A stretch of DNA of 64,000 bases. It comes from Sphingobacterium sp. LZ7M1 (GTDB lineage Bacteria; Bacteroidota; Bacteroidia; Sphingobacteriales; Sphingobacteriaceae). Of the stretch, positions 36,038 through 44,113 are shown one piece after another. Location: NCBI RefSeq assembly GCF_024296865.1, contig NZ_CP101134.1, positions 3,224,001 to 3,288,000 of the forward strand, written 5' to 3'. The notes below the pieces were generated by a model that worked only from the letters and a program-made list of their open reading frames with translations, had not been told where the DNA came from and made no database searches. The translations under genes and the position numbers were made by a program. Positions within the stretch are counted from its first letter, which is position 1. Each line of letters starts with the position of its first letter.

Positions 36038-37935
36038 TCAGAAAAATAGGATTTATACTTACTTTCCTCCTGTTGAGCCAATATGATTCATTTGGCCAAT
36101 ACGAGGTTTCCAACATACCGAAGGAATTGCTGAGCCGTGCGTCGGCAACAGTCCGTGAGGAACATACCACTTACGATATCAAGAGCCCTAGCGAGATGAT
36201 CGAAACAGGACGACGCGTGATTACCATCCATAACAGCGCTGGAGAAGACTACAACAGTATCACGATGTCTTATGACAAGTCCAAACAGATCAAGAACATC
36301 AAGGTAGAGGTCCTAGATTCGGATGGCAAGACTGTAAAGAAATATTCCATGAAGGATTTTAAGGACTATAGCGCTTCTGATGAGGGAACTATGTTCACTA
36401 ACACCAGAATAAAGCACTTATCCCCTTCACTGCCTTCTTTTCCCTATACAGTAGCAACAGAGTATGAGGTTCGTCATAACCAAACACTGGCCATCAATTC
36501 TTGGCGCCCTGACTTTGCTGTTGACATCTCCGTTCAAAAGAGCAGTTATGAGATCTTGGCGGATCCCAACTACACCTTGAGGATCTTGAAAAAGAACCTC
36601 AAAAAAGAGGGCAAAGAAACCATTAAAGGGAAACAGAAATCTTACTATTGGGACATCGAGAATATCAATGCGGTTCGTTCCGAACCCTATAGCCCAAATA
36701 GACATGAGACTGGCATGCGCGTTTTTGTAGTTCCTGAATCTTTTGAATACTACAAACATGCCGGAAAAGCCAATGACTGGAAATCTTATGGAGACTGGCT
36801 GAACAGCGCCTTGCTAAAGGACAAAAGAGACTTGCCTGCAGCAACCGCAGCAAAGGTTAAGGAGATCTGCAAGGACCTAAAGACCGATCAGGAAAAAGCC
36901 AAGGCTCTCTACGAATATCTACAGAAAAAGACAAGGTATATTTCCGTTCAGGTTGGTATCGGTGGACAGGAACCTTTTCCGGCATCTGATGTAGACCGCT
37001 TAGGCTATGGCGATTGTAAGGCTTTGGTAAACTATATGCAATCATTATTGGATGTAGTCAATATCCCCTCCTACTATTGCATCGTGGAAGCGGGCAATCG
37101 AAAGATGAATATCGAACCTGAATTTGCAAACCTCATCGATGGAAACCATGTAATCCTTTGTCTACCGTTTCAAAATGATACCACCTGGCTGGAATGCACG
37201 AACCAAGATCTTCCATTTGGCTACCTAGGCGATTTTACCGATGACAGGCTGGTATTGGCCATGACCGAAAATGGTGGTAAGATCTTAAGGACTGACAGCT
37301 ATCCCTATGATGAGAGCCTACAACATAGAAAAAGTATCTTTAAGCTGAATACCGATGGAAAGATAAGCGGAATGATCAAAACTGAATTTTCAGGCTTCCA
37401 GTTTGAAAATCACTTCCCTAACGTAAAGAAGATCAAGGATGAGCAGATCAAATCGCTAGCTAGGCAATATGACATCAACCGTATCCAATTCAAGGACATT
37501 AAGTATAGTATTAACAACAATGGCAAGCTTTCGCTTACTGAGGACCTAAATATTGAAGCTGAGAACTTTGCTATCAAGAACAATGACAACGTCACGGTAT
37601 TTCCGAACTTCCTGAACCGTAGCGCTTCGATCCCTGACATTCGAAACAGGATGAACGTCGTTCGGATCTCAAGGGGCTATACCGATATCGACGAGACAGA
37701 AATCGAATTACCGGAGAATCTTTCAAACAATATTATCCCGATCAACAAAAAGTTAGAAGTCCCCATGGGTACTTATGAGTTTCGTGTGGATATCAAGGAC
37801 GGCAAGATGATATGCTATAGAAAGCTGCAACTCCGTGAAGGTGAATACCCTGTATCGAGCTATGCGGATTTCAGCAAGTTCATGTTGGATGTATCCATCA
37901 CGGACGGCACAAAATATAATTTAGCATTGAAATAG
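36034..37935 (+). CDS. DUF3857 / transglutaminase-like exported protein with intact Cys-His
   Basis: 633 residues, signal peptide ending near DSFGQ (residue 22). DUF3857 domain (about 30-260) followed by a transglutaminase core: C328 in 'LGYGDCKALVNYMQSLLD' and His in 'LIDGNHVILCLP', with 'TTWLECTNQDLPFGYLG' afterwards. The superfamily includes peptidases and amidases as well as transglutaminases; the substrate is unknown. The start overlaps the upstream paralogue by four bases, so the two are translated together at similar levels. An active/inactive pair is a plausible complex. Confidence 0.82.
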   Translation: MIRKIGFILTFLLLSQYDSFGQYEVSNIPKELLSRASATVREEHTTYDIKSPSEMIETGRRVITIHNSAGEDYNSITMSYDKSKQIKNIKVEVLDSDGKTVKKYSMKDFKDYSASDEGTMFTNTRIKHLSPSLPSFPYTVATEYEVRHNQTLAINSWRPDFAVDISVQKSSYEILADPNYTLRILKKNLKKEGKETIKGKQKSYYWDIENINAVRSEPYSPNRHETGMRVFVVPESFEYYKHAGKANDWKSYGDWLNSALLKDKRDLPAATAAKVKEICKDLKTDQEKAKALYEYLQKKTRYISVQVGIGGQEPFPASDVDRLGYGDCKALVNYMQSLLDVVNIPSYYCIVEAGNRKMNIEPEFANLIDGNHVILCLPFQNDTTWLECTNQDLPFGYLGDFTDDRLVLAMTENGGKILRTDSYPYDESLQHRKSIFKLNTDGKISGMIKTEFSGFQFENHFPNVKKIKDEQIKSLARQYDINRIQFKDIKYSINNNGKLSLTEDLNIEAENFAIKNNDNVTVFPNFLNRSASIPDIRNRMNVVRISRGYTDIDETEIELPENLSNNIIPINKKLEVPMGTYEFRVDIKDGKMICYRKLQLREGEYPVSSYADFSKFMLDVSITDGTKYNLALK

Positions 37936-37954
37936 GAAATATCGGAAATTCCAG

Positions 37955-37962
37955 TATATTTG
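37955..37962 (+). promoter_or_regulatory. -7 box of the tRNA-Ala gene
   Basis: TATATTTG matches TAnnTTTG and ends nine bases before the tRNA 5' end, the spacing expected for a stable RNA with a very short leader. Confidence 0.5.
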
Positions 37963-37971
37963 CTGCGCTAA

Positions 37972-38045
<74 letters not shown>

Positions 38046-38050
38046 CAATA

Positions 38051-38094
38051 TAACGCAAGAGGCAGGATCAAGCATGATCCTGCCTCTTGCGTTA
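38051..38094. terminator. Perfect 20-bp hairpin just after tRNA-Ala
   Basis: TAACGCAAGAGGCAGGATCA and its exact reverse complement flank the tetraloop AGCA. It starts five bases after the tRNA discriminator. There is no T run, so it is either an atypical terminator/processing hairpin or an extragenic palindrome. It abuts heptanucleotide element 2. Confidence 0.55.
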
Positions 38095-38244
38095 GACATA
38101 AGACAATAGACACAAGACATCAGACCTTTCCATTCGCGATCTTAGAACACTACTTCATTAAGCTATATCTAATAAAAAAATAGACAAAGAAAAAACAATA
38201 GAACTTTCTTAGTGGCCATGCCCAGTCTGATGTCTGATGTCTAA
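38092..38244. repeat. Inverted heptanucleotide-repeat element 2
   Basis: Left: TTAGACA, TAAGACA, ATAGACA, CAAGACA, TCAGACC (38092-38126). Right: AGTCTGA, TGTCTGA, TGTCTAA (38224-38244), the reverse-complement form of the same unit. About 97 bases of non-repeat sequence separate them. Same architecture and related unit as element 1 at 29.1 kb. Confidence 0.65.
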
Positions 38245-38296
38245 AACAAGAAAAGGTCTATTTGGAATTCCAAACAGACCTTTTCTTGTTTTTTTA
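38243..38296. terminator. Bidirectional terminator downstream of rpmA
   Basis: 23-bp stem, AAAACAAGAAAAGGTCT... (38243-38265) with ...AGACCTTTTCTTGTTTT (38270-38292), one wobble, AATT loop, flanked by A and T runs. It ends the rplU-rpmA transcript. Confidence 0.85.
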
Positions 38297-38304
38297 AACT
38301 AACC

Positions 38305-38571
38305 TTAGTTGTTTTCTTCTACTGGAAGAACTGAAACGTAAGATTTGTTGTTTGCTTTTTTACGGAAAACTACTGTACCGTCGATTAAAGCGTATAAGGT
38401 ATGATCTTTACCGATACCAACGTTAGCATCAGGATTGTGCTGAGTACCACGTTGACGTACGATGATGTTACCAGCGATAGCTTGTTGACCACCGAAAATT
38501 TTGATACCTAATCTCTTACTGTGTGACTCACGGCCGTTCTTGGAACTACCCGCACCTTTTTTGTGTGCCAT
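38305..38571 (-). CDS. rpmA: 50S ribosomal protein L27
   Basis: 88 residues, N-terminus [24 protein letters not shown], the standard L27 opening near the peptidyl transferase centre. No N-terminal cleavage extension of the Firmicutes kind. Second gene of the rplU-rpmA operon, 43 bases after L21. Confidence 0.97.
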   Translation of the reverse strand: MAHKKGAGSSKNGRESHSKRLGIKIFGGQQAIAGNIIVRQRGTQHNPDANVGIGKDHTLYALIDGTVVFRKKANNKSYVSVLPVEENN

Positions 38572-38614
38572 TTCTTTATTCTAATTTATGACTTGCGTCA
38601 GATTAAAAATTCGA

Positions 38615-38926
38615 TTATAAACTGATACCAGTGATCTGGATTTTAGTGAAGTGTTGACGGTGACCGTTTTTCTTTTTGTAGCCTTTACGACGTTTTTTCT
38701 TGAAAACGATAACTTTTTCACCCTTCAAATGTGACAAAATAGTAGCTGAAACTTTAGCACCTGAGATACTTGGCGTACCTACAGTAAACTTACCACCGTC
38801 TTCTGCTAACAATACATTGTCAAATTCAATACTAGCGCCCTCGTCTCCTTGTAAACGGTGTACAAAAAGGTACTGGTCTTTTGCAACCTTAAATTGCTGT
38901 CCTGCTATATTTACTATTGCGTACAT
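38615..38926 (-). CDS. rplU: 50S ribosomal protein L21
   Basis: 103 residues, 'MYAIVNIAGQQFKVAKDQ' and the basic 'FKKKRRKGYKKKNGHRQHFTKIQI' region are diagnostic. Typical length. It heads the operon with rpmA and has the best-formed promoter in the window. Confidence 0.97.
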   Translation of the reverse strand: MYAIVNIAGQQFKVAKDQYLFVHRLQGDEGASIEFDNVLLAEDGGKFTVGTPSISGAKVSATILSHLKGEKVIVFKKKRRKGYKKKNGHRQHFTKIQITGISL

Positions 38927-38962
38927 TGTTATTTATTAAAATTGTTAATATTTAATGAGTCG

Positions 38963-38994
38963 CAAAGATAGAATATATTTTTCATTTCAACAAA
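38963..38994 (-). promoter_or_regulatory. rplU-rpmA promoter with both boxes
   Basis: On the minus strand TTTG (38994-38991) is followed after 20 bases by TATCTTTG (38970-38963). This matches the Bacteroidota consensus TTTG-n(19-21)-TAnnTTTG. The -7 box ends 36 bases before the L21 ATG. Confidence 0.65.
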
Positions 38995-39042
38995 ACTATT
39001 TCATCTATTTTAATACTGTTTTGTTAACATACCTCAAGCAAC

Positions 39043-39690
39043 CTATTCCTCTGGTTTCAGTAGATCCAAGGTCTGCTTTATTTGCTTCAAATAACGTCCA
39101 TACATCTTTTGGATCACCCAACGGAACAGAAAAGTTCCTCCAACAATTATGGTGCCCATACTCCCAAAATAAATCAGCTTGCCTGTGAACCCAAATGTAA
39201 GCGCTCTACCGATTGCATCTTTACTGCCCTGATCCATTTCCAAGGTCGCGGTCATCAACCCTATTGATAGACCGAAAGCCAAACTCATGACAAATCCCAC
39301 AAAGAAAAAGGTATGATAGAATTCAATGAAATACCGCAGTTCATAGTAAAACCACATCAGGTTATCCCGGCTATCATAGCTCAGGTTATAGGAATGTTTA
39401 TAAAACTTGAAAAATTTGAAACAGAAGAAAAACATCAGACTGAAGAACAGGAATGCAAAGCTGACTATTGTAAAAAAGACGACCGGTTGAATATCAACCT
39501 TCAGACCTACATAACTGAGCCCGACAATTGCCAATACCCCTAACACGAGCAGCCCGTAAAAATCCAGCCTCATATTTGCGCGCACCTTATCAATGGCATT
39601 ATTCGCATGTTCGACGGACAGTTGAACTTCTTTCAAATCTTTCCCTTCTCCTTCCTCTTCCCATGCCTTCTTTAAATCGTCAAAATTCAT
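39043..39690 (-). CDS. Four-helix membrane protein, partner of the ECF sigma factor
   Basis: 215 residues. The first ~45 are soluble and charged (MNFDDLKKAWEEEGEGKDL...), followed by four hydrophobic segments at about 48-68, 72-98, 120-142 and 165-190, and a short basic tail. It overlaps the sigma gene by 11 bases. Small membrane proteins in this position often act as anti-sigma factors, but I see no zinc-binding ASD motif or FecR domain. Anti-sigma function is inferred from position only. Confidence 0.65.
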   Translation of the reverse strand: MNFDDLKKAWEEEGEGKDLKEVQLSVEHANNAIDKVRANMRLDFYGLLVLGVLAIVGLSYVGLKVDIQPVVFFTIVSFAFLFFSLMFFFCFKFFKFYKHSYNLSYDSRDNLMWFYYELRYFIEFYHTFFFVGFVMSLAFGLSIGLMTATLEMDQGSKDAIGRALTFGFTGKLIYFGSMGTIIVGGTFLFRWVIQKMYGRYLKQIKQTLDLLKPEE

Positions 39691-40189
39691 ATCCTTGTTT
39701 TTTAATGATTTCCTGTAATTTATCTTTGGTCCTATTCAGCTTCACCCGTGCATTTCCCTCTGAGATCCCCAACTGACCCCCAATTTCGCGATGGGAAAAC
39801 CCTTCCAAGAAAAGAAAGATCAAGGCCTTTTCCACTTCATTGAGCTCTTTGACCGCTCTATAGAAATAAGTTAAGCGCTCTTCTTTCACTGAATGATCAG
39901 AATGATCCACAACATCAAGATCCTCGATCAGACTTTCCGTCTTTGGGGACTTTTTGTCCTTCTTCACAAAGACCAATGCCGTATTTAAGGCCACACGGTA
40001 CATCCATGTAGAAAATTTGCTCTGTCCTTTAAAGTTTTCATAGGATTTCCATAGCTGATACAGCATTTCCTGATAGAGGTCCTCCCTATCAAATTCATCG
40101 TCCATATAAATCTTAGAGAGTTTATATAGGATGCCTTTGTGCTGTTCAATAACTAATAAAAATTCCTTTTCTTTAATTTTCAAAGCCAA
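39680..40189 (-). CDS. ECF-type RNA polymerase sigma factor
   Basis: 169 residues. Region 2: 'DREDLYQEMLYQLWKSYENFKGQSKFSTWMYRVALNTAL'. Region 4: 'LNEVEKALIFLFLEGFSHREIGGQLGISEGNARVKLNRTKDKLQ', a helix-turn-helix for -35 binding. No ATG precedes the conserved N-terminus: the candidates are TTG at 40189 or TTG at 40183, and the first internal Met is residue 29, inside region 2. So this gene starts with TTG, which may keep its level low. Coupled by overlap to the membrane protein gene downstream. Target promoters unknown. Confidence 0.9.
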   Translation of the reverse strand: MALKIKEKEFLLVIEQHKGILYKLSKIYMDDEFDREDLYQEMLYQLWKSYENFKGQSKFSTWMYRVALNTALVFVKKDKKSPKTESLIEDLDVVDHSDHSVKEERLTYFYRAVKELNEVEKALIFLFLEGFSHREIGGQLGISEGNARVKLNRTKDKLQEIIKKQGYEF

Positions 40190-40267
40190 TAGTTTACCAA
40201 TTCCATAAGTTAGTATAGATTATGGCAATACGTTACAGAAAAAATAAAAAAATTGGGAAAGGTTAGG

Positions 40268-41197
40268 TTAGATGACCTTGATTTCACCTTTAATAGGCAC
40301 CTGTTGTTTCCAACGGCCTTTCAAGGTGCTCAGATATCCGGTTTGTTTGTTCTTGATCTTAAAAGTAAATTCGCATTCACGGTTTATCACTGTAACTTCA
40401 GCATATACCGTTTTCATTGAATTCGCAGGTACAATGATATCTACAGGTTGAGTTGCATTTGCCATATAAGGGGTAGATTGTACTCCTCTGACATATTTGA
40501 CCTTTTCGTCCCAGACCTTCGCCCCTTGATGCTCCAATGCGATCATACTGATCAAACTATCAGGTGCTGGAGTCCAATCGAAAACACTGAAAAAATTCGC
40601 GCTGAATTCTGAAACAACATTCACACTCTTATAATACTCCTTAATAGGAGTTTTAATGGTCATGGGATTGCTTGCTTTGTTATCAATGATAGTACTGTTC
40701 AGCTTAAGAACAGTTACCTTACGTGCATCAGTCTTTTCGGTAATGATCTTATCAACCAATTCATAGTCGCCACCTCTCTCTTGGATGATCTCAATTTCCT
40801 TGGTAGACTCTTGGTCCTTAATTCCAATCAACAACCTTCTCGGTTCTGCGCTGAAGTTTTCGGTCATGGAAATAAATAACTTTCTAGGGTCATTTCCTTT
40901 TTTCTCCAAAGTAATGAAACCTTGTGAATTTTCCACGCGACCTACCCCTCCTAATCGCATGATTTGCAAACGGGAATCTAATAGATACTTAGTTGGATTA
41001 ATATTCCTGACATGAACCACCTCCCAGTTGTCGGAGGCCATAGGAACTTCTTTATCAACAAAACCGGTATTGGTCTGGATATTAGCCTTTTCCTCCTTTA
41101 CGAGTGGCTTCTGGAAATCTGGTGCTTTCTCGCAAGATGAAAGACACAAAACAGACATCAACAATAGTGTGCTTAAAAAGCGAAATGGGGTCTTCAC
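40268..41197 (-). CDS. Lipoprotein with a BACON-like N-terminal domain
   Basis: 309 residues starting at GTG. Lipobox LCLSSC (Cys22) followed by EKAPDF. Residues ~55-145 resemble a BACON beta sandwich, closing on 'RRLLIGIKDQESTKEIEIIQERGG' (the typical '...I-I-Q' end). The C-terminal half is beta-rich without recognisable motifs. A -7 box lies 26 bases upstream. Transcribed away from glmM. Function unknown. Confidence 0.65.
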   Translation of the reverse strand: MKTPFRFLSTLLLMSVLCLSSCEKAPDFQKPLVKEEKANIQTNTGFVDKEVPMASDNWEVVHVRNINPTKYLLDSRLQIMRLGGVGRVENSQGFITLEKKGNDPRKLFISMTENFSAEPRRLLIGIKDQESTKEIEIIQERGGDYELVDKIITEKTDARKVTVLKLNSTIIDNKASNPMTIKTPIKEYYKSVNVVSEFSANFFSVFDWTPAPDSLISMIALEHQGAKVWDEKVKYVRGVQSTPYMANATQPVDIIVPANSMKTVYAEVTVINRECEFTFKIKNKQTGYLSTLKGRWKQQVPIKGEIKVI

Positions 41198-41223
41198 TGG
41201 CGAAAATTGTTATAATATATCGC

Positions 41224-41231
41224 CAAATTTA
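41224..41231 (-). promoter_or_regulatory. -7 box of the BACON-like lipoprotein gene
   Basis: TAAATTTG on the minus strand, a TAnnTTTG match ending 26 bases before the GTG start. Confidence 0.45.
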
Positions 41232-41295
41232 TTAAATAGTATAATATGTTGTAGACAAATAGCTATAAAAATAAAAAAAATACCGAAAATAAATA

Positions 41296-41865
41296 CTACA
41301 TATTGATTTTGGCATGATAAAACACCTTTTTATCGATCAAATTATAGTCCTCATCATAAACTGGCTCATAGACAACGACATAAACTGGTCTCACCATATC
41401 TTCCAACTTGAAGGATTCACTGAACTCAGCCAGATAAAAAGAATTTACAGTGCGTTCTGCCAGCCATTCCTGCGGGGTTCCATAAGGGTCCTTATCAAAA
41501 CGATGGTCATCGATAGCTGTAAAGTACCAATAACTTGGCGCTTCATCCGAAATCGTGGTCGTCAGGTCTTCATTGAATCGACCTTCAGCCATGCCCGTAT
41601 TCTCAAACCACATGACTTCCATATCGGCCTCTCCTATTGCAGAACGGTAAATATCTTCATCTTGGGTGATCCCAACACAAAAACCATCTGTATTCCTTAC
41701 ATGAAAAACCAACTTGAAAGGTTTTCTCTGGATATTGAACACCCCATCCTTGGCAGTCAATGTTTGATAATCCTGCTTGATCTTGATATTTACAGACTCT
41801 TGAGCCTGTAAGCTCAAATAGCTCAAAGAAAATAGACAAAGAAGGATCAGCTTGATGTTTTTCAT
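41296..41865 (-). CDS. Exported protein of unknown function
   Basis: 189 residues with a Sec signal peptide ending at LQAQ (residue 21). The mature part is beta-rich ('GVFNIQRKPFKLVFHVRNTDGFCVGITQDEDIY', 'VYVVVYEPVYDEDYNLIDKKVFYHAKINM'). I recognise no family. The gap to the next minus-strand gene is 98 bases and that gene has its own -7 box, so co-transcription is uncertain. Confidence 0.6.
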   Translation of the reverse strand: MKNIKLILLCLFSLSYLSLQAQESVNIKIKQDYQTLTAKDGVFNIQRKPFKLVFHVRNTDGFCVGITQDEDIYRSAIGEADMEVMWFENTGMAEGRFNEDLTTTISDEAPSYWYFTAIDDHRFDKDPYGTPQEWLAERTVNSFYLAEFSESFKLEDMVRPVYVVVYEPVYDEDYNLIDKKVFYHAKINM

Positions 41866-41880
41866 AGTGCAAATAAACAG

Positions 41881-41924
41881 AAATCCCCCAGAACAATAAA
41901 TAACTGTTTTGGGGGATTTTTATT
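41881..41924. terminator. Terminator of glmM
   Basis: AAATCCCCCAGAACA (41881-41895) pairs with TGTTTTGGGGGATTT (41905-41919) with one wobble, flanked by A and T runs, so it can act on either strand. It lies 16 bases beyond the glmM stop. Confidence 0.8.
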
Positions 41925-41939
41925 TCGTCCCTACAGACC

Positions 41940-43322
41940 TTATCCTACGATCTCTTGGATCTCGTTCATTATTTTTTGAGCGATTGCCTCGGCAGCTTCT
42001 GCCGTTGGGCCTTCCGAATAGATACGAATGATAGGCTCGGTATTGGATTTACGAAGGTGAACCCACTCATTCGGGAAATCTATCTTCAGTCCATCAATTG
42101 TAGAATGTTGTTCGTGGGCATATTTTGCTTGCATTTTCGCCAACAGATTATCGATATCCAAATCAGGAGTAAGCGTAATCTTATTTTTTGACATATAGTA
42201 CTGCGGAAGCTCAGCACGGTATTCCGTTACCTTCTTACCCAATTTTGCTAAATGCGTCAAGAACAATGCAACCCCAACCAATGAATCACGACCATAGTGA
42301 GATGCCGGATAGATCACACCACCATTACCCTCGCCACCGATTACCGCATCTACTTCCTTCATCTTGGTCACCACATTCACTTCACCTACTGCAGCCGCAA
42401 AATATTGTCCTCCATGTTTCTCCGTAACATCTCTCAATGCACGGGTAGATGAAAGGTTAGAGACTGTATTTCCTTTTTTCTGTCCCAAGATAAAATCTGA
42501 AACAGCCACCAGGGTATATTCCTCACCGAAAAGCTCACCGTTTTCCATCATGAAAACCAAGCGGTCCACATCAGGGTCAACAGCAATACCCAGATCAGCC
42601 TTGTTGTCAAGCACAGCTTGGGAAAGATCAGTTAAATGCTCTTTCAAAGGTTCAGGGTTATGCGGGAATTGCCCATTAGGCTCACAGTGAATCTTATAAA
42701 CCGTCTCCACACCTAAAGCTTTGAACAGCTCAGGGATAAAGGTACCTCCTGTACTGTTCACTGCATCAACTGCAACTTTAAAGTTGGCTTTTTTGATCGC
42801 TTCCACATCCACGAATTCCAACGCCAATACATCTTCTATATGTTTCTGTAAAAACGAATCGTCTTTAGTAACAGAGCCCAACTGGTCTACCTCAGCAAAA
42901 TCAAAATTCAGGCTCTCTCCCAACTCCAAAACCTCTTTACCTTTGGCATCATCAATAAATTCACCCTTCTCGTTCAACAGTTTCAGTGCATTCCATTGTC
43001 CAGGGTTATGGGAAGCCGTTAGGATAATCCCACCAGCAGCCTTTAACTTAGGCACTGCAATCTCAACTGTTGGTGTAGTTGACAAGCCTAGGTCGATTAC
43101 ATTAACCCCAATACTCTGCAAGGTCCCAATCACTAGATTAGAAACCATCTCTCCAGAGATACGGGCATCTCGGCCTACGACAATAGTCTTGTTCTCTGCA
43201 TTTTCTGTAATGATCTTTCCGTAAGCAGCAGTAAATTTCACAATATCAACAGGTGTTAGGTTATCTCCAGGTCTTCCGCCTATTGTTCCCCTAATTCCTG
43301 AAATAGATTTTATTAAAGCCAT
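41940..43322 (-). CDS. glmM: Alpha-phosphohexomutase, probably phosphoglucosamine mutase
   Basis: 460 residues. Phosphoserine S104 in 'LTASHNPGQWNALK', metal loop 'VDPDVDRLVF', sugar-binding loop 'GGEGNGGVI', and the C-terminal phosphate-binding 'RKSNTEPIIRIYSEG'. Members in Bacteroidota are annotated GlmM (glucosamine-6-P to glucosamine-1-P, for UDP-GlcNAc), but the sugar loop is GEGNGG, closer to phosphomannomutase/phosphoglucomutase-type loops than to the GEQSGH I associate with E. coli GlmM. The substrate assignment is therefore tentative; the family is certain. Confidence 0.85.
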   Translation of the reverse strand: MALIKSISGIRGTIGGRPGDNLTPVDIVKFTAAYGKIITENAENKTIVVGRDARISGEMVSNLVIGTLQSIGVNVIDLGLSTTPTVEIAVPKLKAAGGIILTASHNPGQWNALKLLNEKGEFIDDAKGKEVLELGESLNFDFAEVDQLGSVTKDDSFLQKHIEDVLALEFVDVEAIKKANFKVAVDAVNSTGGTFIPELFKALGVETVYKIHCEPNGQFPHNPEPLKEHLTDLSQAVLDNKADLGIAVDPDVDRLVFMMENGELFGEEYTLVAVSDFILGQKKGNTVSNLSSTRALRDVTEKHGGQYFAAAVGEVNVVTKMKEVDAVIGGEGNGGVIYPASHYGRDSLVGVALFLTHLAKLGKKVTEYRAELPQYYMSKNKITLTPDLDIDNLLAKMQAKYAHEQHSTIDGLKIDFPNEWVHLRKSNTEPIIRIYSEGPTAEAAEAIAQKIMNEIQEIVG

Positions 43323-43406
43323 AAGTATAAATGTTATTAATGCTCGTAAAAATAACGGAATAAAATAATTATTAATGTTTTTTATTCTTTTTTTCCTTCT
43401 TATGCA

Positions 43407-43414
43407 TATCTTTG
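43407..43414 (+). promoter_or_regulatory. -7 box of the PAP2-ZIP operon
   Basis: TATCTTTG, an exact TAnnTTTG match, 99 bases before the PAP2 ATG. Confidence 0.4.
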
Positions 43415-43513
43415 TTGCAACTTAGTTTCGTTTACTATAATAAGTAAGGTATTACATCTTATTTTTTTAGATTTGGTTTAATTAATGAAAATTGACCATT
43501 CTACAACAAAAAT

Positions 43514-44113
43514 ATGTTAGAGAAAATAATCCATTTCGATCAAGATTTATTTCTATTAATCAACCAGGGCTTGAGCAACATTGTTTTCGACTGGTTACTG
43601 CCTATCTTACGTAATCCTTACACTTGGTCCCCACTTTATTTATTTTTAATCATCTTTTTCATCAAACATTACGGCAAGACCGGAATTTTGATCGTTGCCT
43701 GTACATTGGCAACTTTTGGGATTTCAGATGGTGCCTCTTCGCATTTGATCAAAAAATCGGTTAAACGAGTTAGGCCCTGTAATGATGTAGTATTCAAAAA
43801 CCAGGTTAATTTGCGCGCTCGCTGTGGCTCTGGGTTTAGCTTCACCTCTTCCCATGCCACAAACCACTTCGCGATGGCGTTCTTCTGGATTGTATTATTT
43901 CGTCGCAAATGGAAACATACCTTATGGCTATGTATCCTTTGGGCGGCTTCCATATCCTTTTCTCAGATCTATGTCGGAGTTCACTACCCCTTGGATATCC
44001 TCTGCGGGGCCATCCTGGGGACACTCATAGGTTTAGGGACTGGCTATTTATTCAAAAGGTTTTATCCTCAGTTTTTTGAACCCAAACCCATTCCAACAAC
44101 AACAGCTGCATGA
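43514..44113 (+). CDS. PAP2-family membrane phosphatase
   Basis: 199 residues with about five to six helices. Motif 1 'KKSVKRVRP', motif 2 'SFTSSHATNHF' and motif 3 'SQIYVGVHYPLD'. Motif 2 has SSH for PSGH and motif 3 has Gln where the family usually has Arg, while the catalytic His residues are kept. Likely acts on undecaprenyl pyrophosphate or phosphatidyl phosphates on the periplasmic side. The stop overlaps the ATG of the ZIP gene (ATGA), so the two are translationally coupled. Confidence 0.88.
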   Translation: MLEKIIHFDQDLFLLINQGLSNIVFDWLLPILRNPYTWSPLYLFLIIFFIKHYGKTGILIVACTLATFGISDGASSHLIKKSVKRVRPCNDVVFKNQVNLRARCGSGFSFTSSHATNHFAMAFFWIVLFRRKWKHTLWLCILWAASISFSQIYVGVHYPLDILCGAILGTLIGLGTGYLFKRFYPQFFEPKPIPTTTAA

